This document shows, one piece after another, positions 44,957 through 53,330 of a stretch of DNA of 64,000 nucleotides (position 1 is the first letter of the stretch; each line of letters starts with the position of its first letter). The notes under the pieces are model-generated. The model ran no database searches and was not told the DNA's origin. It saw nothing but the letters and a program-made list of their open reading frames with translations. The position numbers and the translations under genes are program-made. The stretch is taken from positions 186,001 to 250,000 of the forward strand of contig NZ_CALIMF010000014.1 in the NCBI RefSeq assembly GCF_938028735.1, written 5' to 3'. The DNA comes from an uncultured Thermanaerothrix sp. GTDB taxonomy: Bacteria > Chloroflexota > Anaerolineae > Anaerolineales > Anaerolineaceae.

Positions 44957-45571
44957 CTAAAAACCCCAAGCGCTACAAACAGATTGTACACCTGGCCAGA
45001 AAGCCAGCACCATCCCTCCCCACCCACCGCCCAGAATCATGCCAGCGAATACATCGGAGATATAGTGAACTCCTAGGGTTAACCGCGAAAAACTCACTAG
45101 AATAGCCCAGAGAGCCACTCCCAGACTTATTATGGGTTGCCCAATTGGCAATGTCAGCATCACCAACAGTACAACCCGTGCTGCATGTCCAGAAGGGAAA
45201 GAATGATCATCGGTCATTGCGTAAATCCAACCGCTCTCCGGACGAGGGCGTTGGCGACGAATCAGGGCCTTGAGCATGTAAATAAAGGCCGCTAACGAAA
45301 AAATGCCCCCACCCCCCGCCCACGCCAGGCAACGCCAAGAGGGGATCAGAAGCCCCACCAAGAAGGAACCCCCGAGCCACACCCAGGAATCCGCTGAGTG
45401 GGAAAGCAAACGGGCCATTTTCCTTATGCGTTGATGTCTGGCCCATTGGCCTATAGCCTCGGTCAATTGGAAGTCAATTGCCAAGATGTGCTTGAAAAAG
45501 TTTACTAAAATCTTGGGATCACGCATAACGGCTGTGATTATTCCATACTCTCCTCGCAAAAACAAGGCCAC
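44957..45571 (-). CDS. PAP2-family membrane phosphatase
   Basis: A 204-residue integral membrane acid phosphatase of the PAP2 superfamily. The three-part signature is complete: KALIRRQRPRP, then DHSFPSGHAAR, then SRLTLGVHYISDVFAG. Bacterial members hydrolyse undecaprenyl pyrophosphate, phosphatidate or phosphatidylglycerol phosphate, and act on the outer face of the membrane. The start is uncertain: a GTG at 45571 gives the full frame, an ATG at 45526 a version 15 residues shorter. Confidence 0.85.
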   Translation of the reverse strand: MALFLRGEYGIITAVMRDPKILVNFFKHILAIDFQLTEAIGQWARHQRIRKMARLLSHSADSWVWLGGSFLVGLLIPSWRCLAWAGGGGIFSLAAFIYMLKALIRRQRPRPESGWIYAMTDDHSFPSGHAARVVLLVMLTLPIGQPIISLGVALWAILVSFSRLTLGVHYISDVFAGMILGGGWGGMVLAFWPGVQSVCSAWGF

Positions 45572-45609
45572 CTTACCAATCTGTCAAGTGCAAATAGAGC
45601 TCAATCCCT

Positions 45610-45615
45610 TATAAT
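45610..45615 (+). promoter_or_regulatory. -10 box of the solute-binding protein gene
   Basis: A perfect TATAAT lies 49 bases before the ATG at 45664; no clear -35 at 16-18 bp. Confidence 0.4.
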
Positions 45616-45663
45616 CAAAAAGACGTTTCTCCTCTACTCTTTTGCGCAGCAGGATGTACCTTT

Positions 45664-47349
45664 ATGAAACGCATCTTTTCATTCCCCACCCCTTTTCTAT
45701 CCACTGCCTCAACGCTGGCCCGGCTGGCTTTCCTCCTGCTTCTCCTTCCGCTGACAGCCTGCCAAGGGCAAGGTTTTCAGATCGTCCAAGGTGCAGCCCC
45801 GCCTCAACTTCTCCGAGCCTATACCAACGATTGCTCTTATGGGGGTCTCATCAAGGCCATTGAGGCAGTTGACCTGACCACTGTGCGCCTTACCCTTTGC
45901 CGTCCCGATGCTACCTTACCGGCCAAACTGGCCTACCCAGTCTTTGCTATTCAGGATAGCGATTTTCTGAACCATCACGGAGGAAACTCCACTGAAATGA
46001 GTCGGGTTCCCAACGCCAGTGGACCCTACCGCTTGCTGCGTTATGACCCTGGTCAGCAAATTGTGCTGGAGCGCAATCCTGATTACTGGGGGGTTCCTCC
46101 AAAAAGCCAAAAGATTATCATCAATTGGCAAGGATCAACAATTTCTCGAATCGTGCTCTTACGCAACGGACAAACCGACGCAATTGATGGCCTAAGCGCT
46201 AACTTTTTACCAACACTCGAGACCTTTGTGGGGGTCGCTCCTGTTTATCAAACCTCCCTGAACGTCACTTATCTAGGTTTCAACAATCAGATTAAGCCCT
46301 TTGATGATGTACGCGTGCGCACTGCCATCGCCATGAGCCTAAATCGCCCCCGTCTGCTCACCTATGGACTGGCCTCCGATTCGGTGCTGGCCAATCAATT
46401 TCTCCCACCGGCTATGAATTTAGGCTATACGCCAGGATTGAACTGGCTAGACTACAATCCCAAAGAAGCCCAGGATTTATTGAAGCAAAGCGGGTTTAAT
46501 TGGAATCAAGAACTGGTTGTCGTTTATCCCTCTAACCCGCCTCTGGATGCCCCATACCTTGAAATGCTTGCCCAACAAATCAAATTGCAACTCAGCTCAC
46601 TGGGTCTGAAAGTCACACTTCAATCCTTGGATTCGGCGGCTTATAACCAGGTCCTCCGCAGCGGTAGTGCCCCTCTCTTCCTGGCTACTTGGAGCGCTAC
46701 CTACGCCGATCCAGACGATTTCTTCTCCCGTGTTTTCATCAACGAGGCAAAGCCGCTAGGCACCCCATATCCTGAACTGGTCAACCTTATTCAACGCGCC
46801 GCCCAGACTCCCGACCCCCAGGAACGACAGAAACTCTACGACCGGATCAACGAGACCGTCCTTAAGCTAGTCCCGGCCATCCCCATTGCCCACACGAATG
46901 GGATTTATGCCTTTCGAACTACAATCCAGGGACAACGCATTGGACCAGTTAACGAAAATTTTGAAGAGATGCGCTCGACAAATGGCCAGATCCGCATCAC
47001 CCAGACTCGTGAACCCGAATCACTCTGGCCCGCCGACGAGAGCGACCCCAATACCTTGCGAGTCACACGATTGCTCTACAGTACATTGGTGGAATATGAA
47101 CCCGGCGGCACCACAATCCGCCCCGGCTTGGCTGAGGCTTGGGAGGCCAACGCCGAAGCCACACAATGGACTTTCTACTTGCGCTCCCCTGTCCGCTTCG
47201 TGGATGGCTCAACCCTGGACGCCAATGACGTTGTAGCTACCTTGAGCGCTCTTTGGGAGGAAAATCATCCCAATCACGTTGGGCGCACCGGCCGGTTCGA
47301 GATCTTTCAGCGCTTCTTTGGGGCTTTTATCCCCCAAGCCATCCACTAG
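45664..47349 (+). CDS. Lipoprotein solute-binding protein (SBP_bac_5), apparently circularly permuted
   Basis: A 561-residue ABC-type oligopeptide/nickel-binding lipoprotein. The lipobox LTAC puts the mature N-terminus at Cys33. The mature part starts in the middle of the usual fold (IKAIEAVDLTTVRLTLC, about residue 65). It continues with the normal second half (GPYRLLRYDPGQQIVLERNPDYWG) and reaches the typical family end (AIPIAHTNGIYAFRT) near residue 420. Then from about 441 comes the usual family beginning: GQIRITQTREPESLWP, LYSTLVEYEPG, RPGLAEAWEANAEATQWTFYL and DGSTLDANDVV. The N-lobe is thus at the C-terminus. No permease or ATPase gene is adjacent. Confidence 0.8.
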   Translation: MKRIFSFPTPFLSTASTLARLAFLLLLLPLTACQGQGFQIVQGAAPPQLLRAYTNDCSYGGLIKAIEAVDLTTVRLTLCRPDATLPAKLAYPVFAIQDSDFLNHHGGNSTEMSRVPNASGPYRLLRYDPGQQIVLERNPDYWGVPPKSQKIIINWQGSTISRIVLLRNGQTDAIDGLSANFLPTLETFVGVAPVYQTSLNVTYLGFNNQIKPFDDVRVRTAIAMSLNRPRLLTYGLASDSVLANQFLPPAMNLGYTPGLNWLDYNPKEAQDLLKQSGFNWNQELVVVYPSNPPLDAPYLEMLAQQIKLQLSSLGLKVTLQSLDSAAYNQVLRSGSAPLFLATWSATYADPDDFFSRVFINEAKPLGTPYPELVNLIQRAAQTPDPQERQKLYDRINETVLKLVPAIPIAHTNGIYAFRTTIQGQRIGPVNENFEEMRSTNGQIRITQTREPESLWPADESDPNTLRVTRLLYSTLVEYEPGGTTIRPGLAEAWEANAEATQWTFYLRSPVRFVDGSTLDANDVVATLSALWEENHPNHVGRTGRFEIFQRFFGAFIPQAIH

Positions 47350-47364
47350 TAAGAGCGTTATCAC

Positions 47365-47910
47365 CTAAGGCTTGGGAGGGCGGGCGAGAGCATTCACCGC
47401 CCTCTCCAAAGCCTCAAGATCCCGCCAAAGGCGCTCAAGTTCGATGTCAGCACTCGAGGGTTCGTTCTCGGGCACTCGATCGGTTGTTACCGCTTCATTT
47501 TCGATTTCAGGGTCGAGCAGCCTCATCATCAAGCGCTCAAACTCACTCTCATCCAGATCTCCTCGCGTCCTGAGGCGCTCAAGGCGTAAACGGATATGAC
47601 GATTGACAAATTCCTGAGGGGCTAGAAACGCTTGGAGGCTCTCACTCAATTCGCTCAAACGAGATTCACCAATGCGAATCAACCGTGAAAGCAATGAGCG
47701 AGGCAACAGCCCGCCTAATCGTCGTTCCTGATCCGCAATCACCTGGGCAAGGACCATAGTGGTAAGATCTTGACCACTTTCATGATCCACCACTTTTATG
47801 CTGTTCCCCTGGGCTATGTAATTTGCAATGGTCTCAAGCGTTACATAGCACCGATGGACGGTATCGTACAACTTCCGATTGTTGTACCGTTTGACCAGGA
47901 TATCCGCCAT
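47365..47910 (-). CDS. PhaR-like polyhydroxyalkanoate regulator
   Basis: A 181-residue protein. Residues 5-50 match the PhaR/PhaQ DNA-binding domain that senses polyhydroxyalkanoate and represses phasin genes (LVKRYNNRKLYDT, CYVTLETIANYI, VVDHESGQDLTT). The middle (60-125) is helical and Arg/Leu-rich, and the tail is acidic. It is encoded 10 bases after the phasin-like gene, downstream of a promoter with two palindromic operators. It is therefore the likely autoregulator of this two-gene operon. Confidence 0.82.
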   Translation of the reverse strand: MADILVKRYNNRKLYDTVHRCYVTLETIANYIAQGNSIKVVDHESGQDLTTMVLAQVIADQERRLGGLLPRSLLSRLIRIGESRLSELSESLQAFLAPQEFVNRHIRLRLERLRTRGDLDESEFERLMMRLLDPEIENEAVTTDRVPENEPSSADIELERLWRDLEALERAVNALARPPKP

Positions 47911-47920
47911 TCAGATGAAA

Positions 47921-48283
47921 TTACCCCTGTTGCTGTTGTTTACGAAGTTCTTCAATCCGTTTCTGCAACTCCGCTATGCGGGCGCTCAAAGCCTCAATGT
48001 CGGCCTTGGTAGCTGGGGAAGTGGTACTCGCTTGGGCTTGCTGGGCTTTACGCTCCTGTTCCAAGCGTTCGCGCTCCTCGAGTACCTCCTGAATCAGGCG
48101 GCGGGCGTCACGTTCAACAATTTCCCCTTTTTCAACCAACCGGTCGATGAACTGCACAATTTCATCCTTTGCCAAGGCAGCCGCGCCAATACTTGCCAGA
48201 AGGATTTTGCGTGAAAGTTCATACCAAGAGGGTGGGGTTTCTCGCTCGGTTTCGGATTGGGTCTCAGGTTTGGTTCGTGCCAT
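47921..48283 (-). CDS. Phasin-like granule-associated protein
   Basis: A 120-residue, highly helical protein. Residues 18-75 (WYELSRKILLASIGAAALAKDEI, FIDRLVEKGEIVERDARRLI) resemble the PhaF/PhaI phasin family that coats polyhydroxyalkanoate granules. A C-terminal coiled coil (85-115, IEALSARIAELQKRIEELR) follows. GGAGGTG precedes the ATG. It comes first in a two-gene operon with the PhaR-like regulator. A PHA synthase is not in the window, so the granule or its storage polymer is inferred. Confidence 0.75.
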   Translation of the reverse strand: MARTKPETQSETERETPPSWYELSRKILLASIGAAALAKDEIVQFIDRLVEKGEIVERDARRLIQEVLEERERLEQERKAQQAQASTTSPATKADIEALSARIAELQKRIEELRKQQQQG

Positions 48284-48299
48284 TTCACACCTCCATCTC

Positions 48300-48315
48300 T
48301 ATAACGCAGTGCGTT
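48300..48315. promoter_or_regulatory. Operator copy 1 (AACGCANTGCGTT)
   Basis: AACGCA-G-TGCGTT at 48303-48315, just downstream of the predicted transcription start (about 48317 on the minus strand). Its centre is 26 bp from the centre of copy 2. Confidence 0.6.
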
Positions 48316-48323
48316 GCTACTAC

Positions 48324-48352
48324 AATATAACGCATTGCGTTATAAGAGTCAA
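48324..48352 (-). promoter_or_regulatory. Promoter of the phasin/PhaR-like operon
   Basis: TTGACT (48347-48352) and TATATT (48324-48329) with 17 bp between them. The spacer is almost completely filled by operator copy 2. Confidence 0.75.
48326..48344. promoter_or_regulatory. Operator copy 2, 19-bp palindrome in the promoter spacer
   Basis: TATAACGCATTGCGTTATA is a perfect palindrome around one central base. It covers the spacer and -10 of the phasin promoter, a position where bound protein blocks RNA polymerase. Confidence 0.65.
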
Positions 48353-48362
48353 GGCCAAAAAT

Positions 48363-48391
48363 TTGACGAATCCTCAACCTTTTGGTACAAT
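48363..48391 (+). promoter_or_regulatory. Promoter of rplI
   Basis: TTGACG and TACAAT are spaced 17 bp and diverge from the phasin promoter; its -35 lies only 10 bases from the phasin -35, so the operators may affect both. Confidence 0.75.
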
Positions 48392-48476
48392 CCGCCTGCG
48401 CCCGATGTTGTACCCTTCATCGTGGTGCTGCCGGTCTGGCAACTCAACTCTAATCAAAGAAAGGGCTTGAAAAACT

Positions 48477-48998
48477 ATGAAAGTGCTACTGATCAAGGAT
48501 GTTTACAAATTGGGGCGTGCTGGCGACGTAAAGAAAGTTGCTGACGGCTACGCGCGAAATTACCTCATTCCCCAAGGGCTGGCGATTCTGGCAACCCCGG
48601 GTGCGCTTAAGCGCGCTGAGGCCATTCGTGCCCAGGCCGCTGCCCGCCGAGCAGCGCTGAACAATGAACTGGCTGGTGTGGCTCAGCGTATCAATGGACT
48701 GGTGCTCACCTTCCCAGCCCGCGCCAGTGAAACAGGGAAACTCTACGGTTCGGTTACGCCTCAAATGATTGCTGAGGCCATCAACCAAAAATTGGGTACA
48801 CAAATTAATCGTCATCAGGTTGAAACCGAACCCATTCGTACCTTGGGCGAGCATCGCGCCCGTGTGCGCTTAACTGTAGACCTCCTGCCCGAAGTGCGTA
48901 TTATCGTGCATCGCGAAGGAGAAGTTGTGACCTTAGAGGAAGAAACACCCACTACAGAGGAAATTGCTTCTCAGCCGGCTGAAGAAGCGAGTTATTGA
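48477..48998 (+). CDS. rplI: 50S ribosomal protein L9
   Basis: Ribosomal protein L9 binds domain V of 23S rRNA near the L1 stalk and limits frameshifting. The N-terminal rRNA-binding domain is intact ([36 protein letters not shown]), with the expected linker helix and C-terminal domain to about 148. The remaining 25 residues are an acidic tail ([13 protein letters not shown]) beyond the normal length of about 150. It stands alone rather than in the usual rpsF-ssb-rpsR cluster, with its own promoter and terminator. Confidence 0.95.
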   Translation: MKVLLIKDVYKLGRAGDVKKVADGYARNYLIPQGLAILATPGALKRAEAIRAQAAARRAALNNELAGVAQRINGLVLTFPARASETGKLYGSVTPQMIAEAINQKLGTQINRHQVETEPIRTLGEHRARVRLTVDLLPEVRIIVHREGEVVTLEEETPTTEEIASQPAEEASY

Positions 48999-49024
48999 GG
49001 TCTGTAACTTTGTTAGTTATCGTA

Positions 49025-49067
49025 ACCGGCCAAACCCAGCCACGTGCTGATAGGCCGGTCTTTTTTT
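49025..49067 (+). terminator. Rho-independent terminator of rplI
   Basis: ACCGGCC and GGCCGGT flank an inner CAGC/GCTG stem and are followed by C and seven T residues. Confidence 0.9.
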
Positions 49068-49085
49068 GAACCTGAGGTCAGGGAC

Positions 49086-50447
49086 ATGACCGAATCGGTT
49101 GGATCTCTTCTCAAAAAAGCCCGTCTTGAACGCAACATTTCGTTAGAGCAAGTTGCGCAAGCCACTCACATCCGATTGGCTTACCTGGAGGCGTTGGAAA
49201 ACGATCGTCTTGACCTTCTCCCTTCGAGGGTACAGGCACGGGGCTTTTTACGGCTCTATGCAGGTTTCTTGAAAATTCCGATCCAACCCTTACTTGATGT
49301 CTGGGAAGGTAAGAAAGAGAGCATAGTAAATGCCAGCGTAACTCCCCTGGAGGAGAACTCTGCAGGTACTGCTTTGTTGCATTCAACCGAAGAGTCTTCA
49401 ATTCTGAAATCGGATAATCAGGTAGCGGGTCTGACCTTGCCCCAACCAGACAACCTTCCTGCTATTCCGAATTCTGAGCAACTATTCCGAGAAGTTGGCC
49501 TTACCCTAAGACAACAGCGTGAGCGTCTAGGTCTTACCTTAGAAGAGGCCAGCTCGGCCACGCATATTCGATCCCGCTACCTTGCGGCTCTTGAAACCGC
49601 CCAGATGGATCAATTGCCTTCCCTGGTCCATGCGCGCGGTATGTTACAGAATTACGCCGCTTTCCTTGGCCTGGATGAGGACCAAGTCCTGCTGCGCTTT
49701 GCCGAGGCGTTACAACAACGTCGTCTAGAACGCACCAGCAAGGCCCAAGGGCTCCAACAGTCTTCAGCACAACCGATCCCTCCAGTTTCGTCCCCCACGC
49801 TCTCCTGGCAACGTATTCTCTCGCCTGATTTGATTATCGCAATTGGATTCATTGTTGCGCTTCTGGGGTTCACCGTGTGGGGAGCCCTACGCATTTCTGC
49901 TGCCCAGAGTGCTAAGAACCAGGCTACGCCCCCGTCCATTGCTGAAGTATTGGCTCAGGCACCCACTTCTCCCACTCAGTTATCCTCCCCCACAGCAGAG
50001 ACGAATCCCGAATCGCCTGTTGGCATCCTTGAGGCACCCGGAACACTTGAGGCAACCTCAACTGAAACCCCTAGCATAGCGCCGATCAATGCCCCCTTGC
50101 AGCTCAACGTGGTAGCCCAATTACGCGTCTGGATGCGAGTCGTTGCAGATGATAAAGTAGTATTTGAAGGTCGTACAACCCCGGGTCAAGTTTATGCCTT
50201 TGGAGCCAGACAGCGAATTGAATTTAGCACTGGCAACGGTGCTGGCGTGCGGCTGATCTTCAACCAATCCGACTTAGACACCCCAGGGGCTATGGGGGAA
50301 GCTGTATATCGGATATTTACTGCAGAAGGTTTTCTGACCCCCACACCCCAGATCACAGTCACACCAACAATGACTCCACCTCCTCCATCAACCCCTACTC
50401 CCACTCCAACCCGACCAACCCCCACCATTACCCCACTGATTCCATGA
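49086..50447 (+). CDS. RodZ-like membrane protein with two HTH domains
   Basis: A 453-residue protein of the RodZ type, which links MreB filaments to the membrane and sets cell shape. Unusually it has two cytoplasmic HTH_25 domains. The first is residues 5-70 (LLKKARLERNISLEQVAQAT). The second is about 140-210 (LRQQRERLGLTLEEASSATH). Both end in an ARGxLxxYAxFL helix. A membrane helix lies near 250-270, a Pro/Thr-rich linker follows, and the DUF4115-like beta domain (about 335-420) precedes a TP-rich tail. The ATG at 49086 is preceded by AGGGAC. It overlaps rimO by four bases. Confidence 0.85.
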   Translation: MTESVGSLLKKARLERNISLEQVAQATHIRLAYLEALENDRLDLLPSRVQARGFLRLYAGFLKIPIQPLLDVWEGKKESIVNASVTPLEENSAGTALLHSTEESSILKSDNQVAGLTLPQPDNLPAIPNSEQLFREVGLTLRQQRERLGLTLEEASSATHIRSRYLAALETAQMDQLPSLVHARGMLQNYAAFLGLDEDQVLLRFAEALQQRRLERTSKAQGLQQSSAQPIPPVSSPTLSWQRILSPDLIIAIGFIVALLGFTVWGALRISAAQSAKNQATPPSIAEVLAQAPTSPTQLSSPTAETNPESPVGILEAPGTLEATSTETPSIAPINAPLQLNVVAQLRVWMRVVADDKVVFEGRTTPGQVYAFGARQRIEFSTGNGAGVRLIFNQSDLDTPGAMGEAVYRIFTAEGFLTPTPQITVTPTMTPPPPSTPTPTPTRPTPTITPLIP

Positions 50448-51772
50448 GCGAGAAAACGTTTTATCTGGTATCGTTAGGTTGCGCTAAGAATACTGTGGAC
50501 TCCCACTCGATGGCTACTCTGCTGCAGCGCGCAGGTTATGTGGCCGTCGATAACCCACGTCAGGCTCAATTCCTTATCGTTAACACCTGTGGTTTTATAC
50601 AGCCTGCACGCGAAGAATCCCTAAGAACGCTGGCCAAGTTAGCTCACAACAAGCGTAAAGGGCAAATGCTTATTGCCACGGGTTGCTTGACACAGCGTTA
50701 TCGCGAACAAGTGGCTCAAGAAGTTCCGGGCATTGACGGAATGCTCGGCACCCGCCGCTGGATGGATATTCTTGATCTGGTCGAACGCTTAAACGCACGC
50801 CCTCCGCAACCGCTTTACCACCTCCCCGATGATGCAACTGTAGGGCGCGATGAACGAGGGGTGCTGCGGGCTGCTGTACAGGGAGTAAGCGCCTACCTCA
50901 AAATTGCAGATGGCTGCCGGCGTCCTTGCGCTTTCTGCGCAATCCCCTTGATCAAAGGCACTCTGGTCAGCCGCCCAATGGAGGTGATTCTCGAAGAAGC
51001 CCGTCAGCTTCAGGCTACAGGGGTTAAGGAATTGATCCTGATCGCCCAGGACACGACCGACTATGGTCATGATCTAGGGATGCAAGACGGGTTAGCAACC
51101 TTGCTGGAAAACTTGATCAAAGTTGTCCCCGAGATTCCATGGATCCGCCTCCTTTACACCTATCCCGGTGCAATCTCCGACCGGTTGATTGACCTAATGG
51201 CTTCCCAGCCTCAAATTCTGCATTATCTGGATATTCCCCTTCAACACGCGCATCCAAAAATCCTGCGCAGGATGCGCCGCCCAGCCAACATGGAGTGGGT
51301 CTATCGAACCATTGAGAAAATGCGCCGTGCCATGCCCGACCTAACCATTCGGAGCACTTTCATCGTTGGTTATCCAGGCGAAACGGAGGCTGAATTCCAA
51401 ACCCTGCTCGACTTCCTGGCTGAAATGCGGCTGGACCGAGTAGGTGCCTTTACCTTTTCATTTGAAACCGGGACGGCTAGCGAGCCCCTAGGTGACCCCG
51501 TACCTCTCGAGGTCAAGCAGGATCGCTACAATCGCTTAATGGAACTCCAATCCAAAATCTCGCTTCAGATCCACCAGTCTCTGATCGGTAAAAACCTGAC
51601 GGTTCTAATTGAGGGATCAAATCGCGAACTATCGGTAGGCCGCTCGTACCGCGATGCCCCCGAAGTGGACGGTCTGGTGTTAATCCCCGGGCAATTTGAC
51701 CCAGGCGAAATGCTCACTGTGACAGTGGACAGCGCTCTACCGAACGACCTTATCGCACACCCTACCTTGTGA
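50444..51772 (+). CDS. rimO: Ribosomal protein S12 methylthiotransferase RimO
   Basis: A radical-SAM enzyme that adds a methylthio group to an Asp of ribosomal protein S12. The 442-residue protein has an N-terminal cluster domain with Cys in SLGCAKN, NTCGF and ATGCLTQ. The radical-SAM motif CRRPCAFCAIP follows at about 160-170, and a C-terminal TRAM domain closes it. The MiaB/MtaB families are less likely from the CAIP context. The ATG lies in the last four bases of the RodZ-like gene (ATGA), so translation is coupled. Confidence 0.88.
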   Translation: MSEKTFYLVSLGCAKNTVDSHSMATLLQRAGYVAVDNPRQAQFLIVNTCGFIQPAREESLRTLAKLAHNKRKGQMLIATGCLTQRYREQVAQEVPGIDGMLGTRRWMDILDLVERLNARPPQPLYHLPDDATVGRDERGVLRAAVQGVSAYLKIADGCRRPCAFCAIPLIKGTLVSRPMEVILEEARQLQATGVKELILIAQDTTDYGHDLGMQDGLATLLENLIKVVPEIPWIRLLYTYPGAISDRLIDLMASQPQILHYLDIPLQHAHPKILRRMRRPANMEWVYRTIEKMRRAMPDLTIRSTFIVGYPGETEAEFQTLLDFLAEMRLDRVGAFTFSFETGTASEPLGDPVPLEVKQDRYNRLMELQSKISLQIHQSLIGKNLTVLIEGSNRELSVGRSYRDAPEVDGLVLIPGQFDPGEMLTVTVDSALPNDLIAHPTL

Positions 51773-51785
51773 CTTGCAACAAAGA

Positions 51786-53321
51786 ATGAAAGCAACATCA
51801 CGGTTAGCTTTCATCTTAGCGCTTGGGATTTCCCTGCTCGCCGGTGGATTGACTCTGGCGATAACCCTTAATGTTTTTGAGGGCATTCCCCATTTAGAAG
51901 ATGAGTATGCCTACCTCTGGCAAGCCCGTGTCATGGCGCGGGGAGAGATTAAAATACCCTCTCCCTCCTGCCCCCGGTGCTTTCTGGTACCCTTCGTGGT
52001 GGATTACGAGGGCTTTCGCTTTGGCAAATACCCCCCAGGGTGGCCGGCTGCGCTTTCGCTGGCCGTGCGCTTAGGTATCCCCAGCGGGTTGAATGTCCTG
52101 CTAGCAACCTGGTGCACCTGGCTTACCTTCCGCTTGGTCAGCAAGCTAACAACGCCAGTCCAGGGAGTAATGGCAGCCCTTCTAACTGCCTCGTCCCCTT
52201 TCTTTTTGATGAACGCTGGCTCACTACTCTCCCACACTTTTTCCTTCTTCCTTACCTTGGCCTTCGCACTGGCTTGGTTGGATACAACGACCAAACCCTC
52301 ACCCCGCTATTCGGCTTTGACTGTTCCTGTGGCCGGGCTTAGCCTGGGCCTTCTGGCCCTCACCCGACCTTTGACTGCGCTGGGTATTGCCATCCCCTTC
52401 CTTGTGCACGGATTTCTGATCCTCCTGCGCGGTCCCTCCCTAGTGCGTCAGCGCATCCTTATGATCGGAGGCATAGCAGGAGGACTGGCTTCTCTCCTGT
52501 TTCTCTGGCAATATGCACTCACCGGGGATCCCTGGCTCAATCCTTATACACTATGGTGGCCTTACGATCGGGTGGGTTTCGGTCTGGGAATCGGGCTGCA
52601 CTCTGATGGGCACCAACCCTACCATGCCTGGGTCAATACATTATTCAGTCTGAGAGCGGGCAGCAGTGATCTCTTCGGTTGGGGACGAATCTCCTGGCTC
52701 TTTATGCCCATGGGACTGGTGGCTTTACGTAAGAATCGTTCCGCTTGGCTGATCATCGCCCTTGGGGCAAGCCTGATCTTTGTTTATGGTTTTTACTGGA
52801 TCGGCGCGTGGGTGCTTGGCCCCCGATATTATTACGAAGGTATCATCAGCGCAACACTACTGACCGCTGCTGGCATGACCCGTCTTGCCGGCAGGCTACC
52901 CAATCCCATCCATTCTCTCCGACAACGTCTAATGGGCTATCTGCGATTCGGACTCGTGGTTGGGGTAGCCATAGGGCTGTTTATGGCAAATGTGCAGTTT
53001 TACCTGCCTGCTCGCCTGGCCCAACTTTATGGGTTATATGGCGCTACACGGGCTCAACTCACTCCGTTTGAATCGCCCCAGGCCCAAACGCTCACCCCCG
53101 CTCTAGTGATCGTTCACATCCGCGAGTCCTGGCGCGAGTACGGCACACTCTCAACTCTCAGCAGTCCCTTTATGGACAGCCCGTTCCTGTTTACTATAAG
53201 CCGAGGGATCGAAACAGATAACGCCCTGTCTCAAGAGTTTTCGCAACGTAAAACCTGGCACTATTACCCTGATACTCCCTATACCTTCTACACTGCGCCA
53301 CGGGCTCCAGAAACCCCATGA
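51786..53321 (+). CDS. Multi-spanning GT-C-like glycosyltransferase
   Basis: A 511-residue integral membrane protein with about 11-12 helices. The first extracytoplasmic loop has an acidic motif (HLEDEYAYLWQARVMARGE), followed by FGKYPPGWPAAL. These features resemble GT-C transferases that use polyprenyl-linked sugars (PMT/ArnT-like group). The acceptor is unknown; with so many Thr/Pro-rich extracytoplasmic proteins nearby, O-glycosylation of such linkers is a speculative possibility. The ATG at 51786 is used; a TTG at 51774 is the alternative. It lies 13 bases after rimO. Confidence 0.7.
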   Translation: MKATSRLAFILALGISLLAGGLTLAITLNVFEGIPHLEDEYAYLWQARVMARGEIKIPSPSCPRCFLVPFVVDYEGFRFGKYPPGWPAALSLAVRLGIPSGLNVLLATWCTWLTFRLVSKLTTPVQGVMAALLTASSPFFLMNAGSLLSHTFSFFLTLAFALAWLDTTTKPSPRYSALTVPVAGLSLGLLALTRPLTALGIAIPFLVHGFLILLRGPSLVRQRILMIGGIAGGLASLLFLWQYALTGDPWLNPYTLWWPYDRVGFGLGIGLHSDGHQPYHAWVNTLFSLRAGSSDLFGWGRISWLFMPMGLVALRKNRSAWLIIALGASLIFVYGFYWIGAWVLGPRYYYEGIISATLLTAAGMTRLAGRLPNPIHSLRQRLMGYLRFGLVVGVAIGLFMANVQFYLPARLAQLYGLYGATRAQLTPFESPQAQTLTPALVIVHIRESWREYGTLSTLSSPFMDSPFLFTISRGIETDNALSQEFSQRKTWHYYPDTPYTFYTAPRAPETP

Positions 53322-53330
53322 ACAAAACGA

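Noticed and set aside
47253-47573. Open frame overlapping the end of the solute-binding protein as a frameshifted continuation
   Set aside because: Its translation has no SBP_bac_5 similarity and it overlaps the PhaR-like gene on the other strand, so the protein truly ends at 47349.
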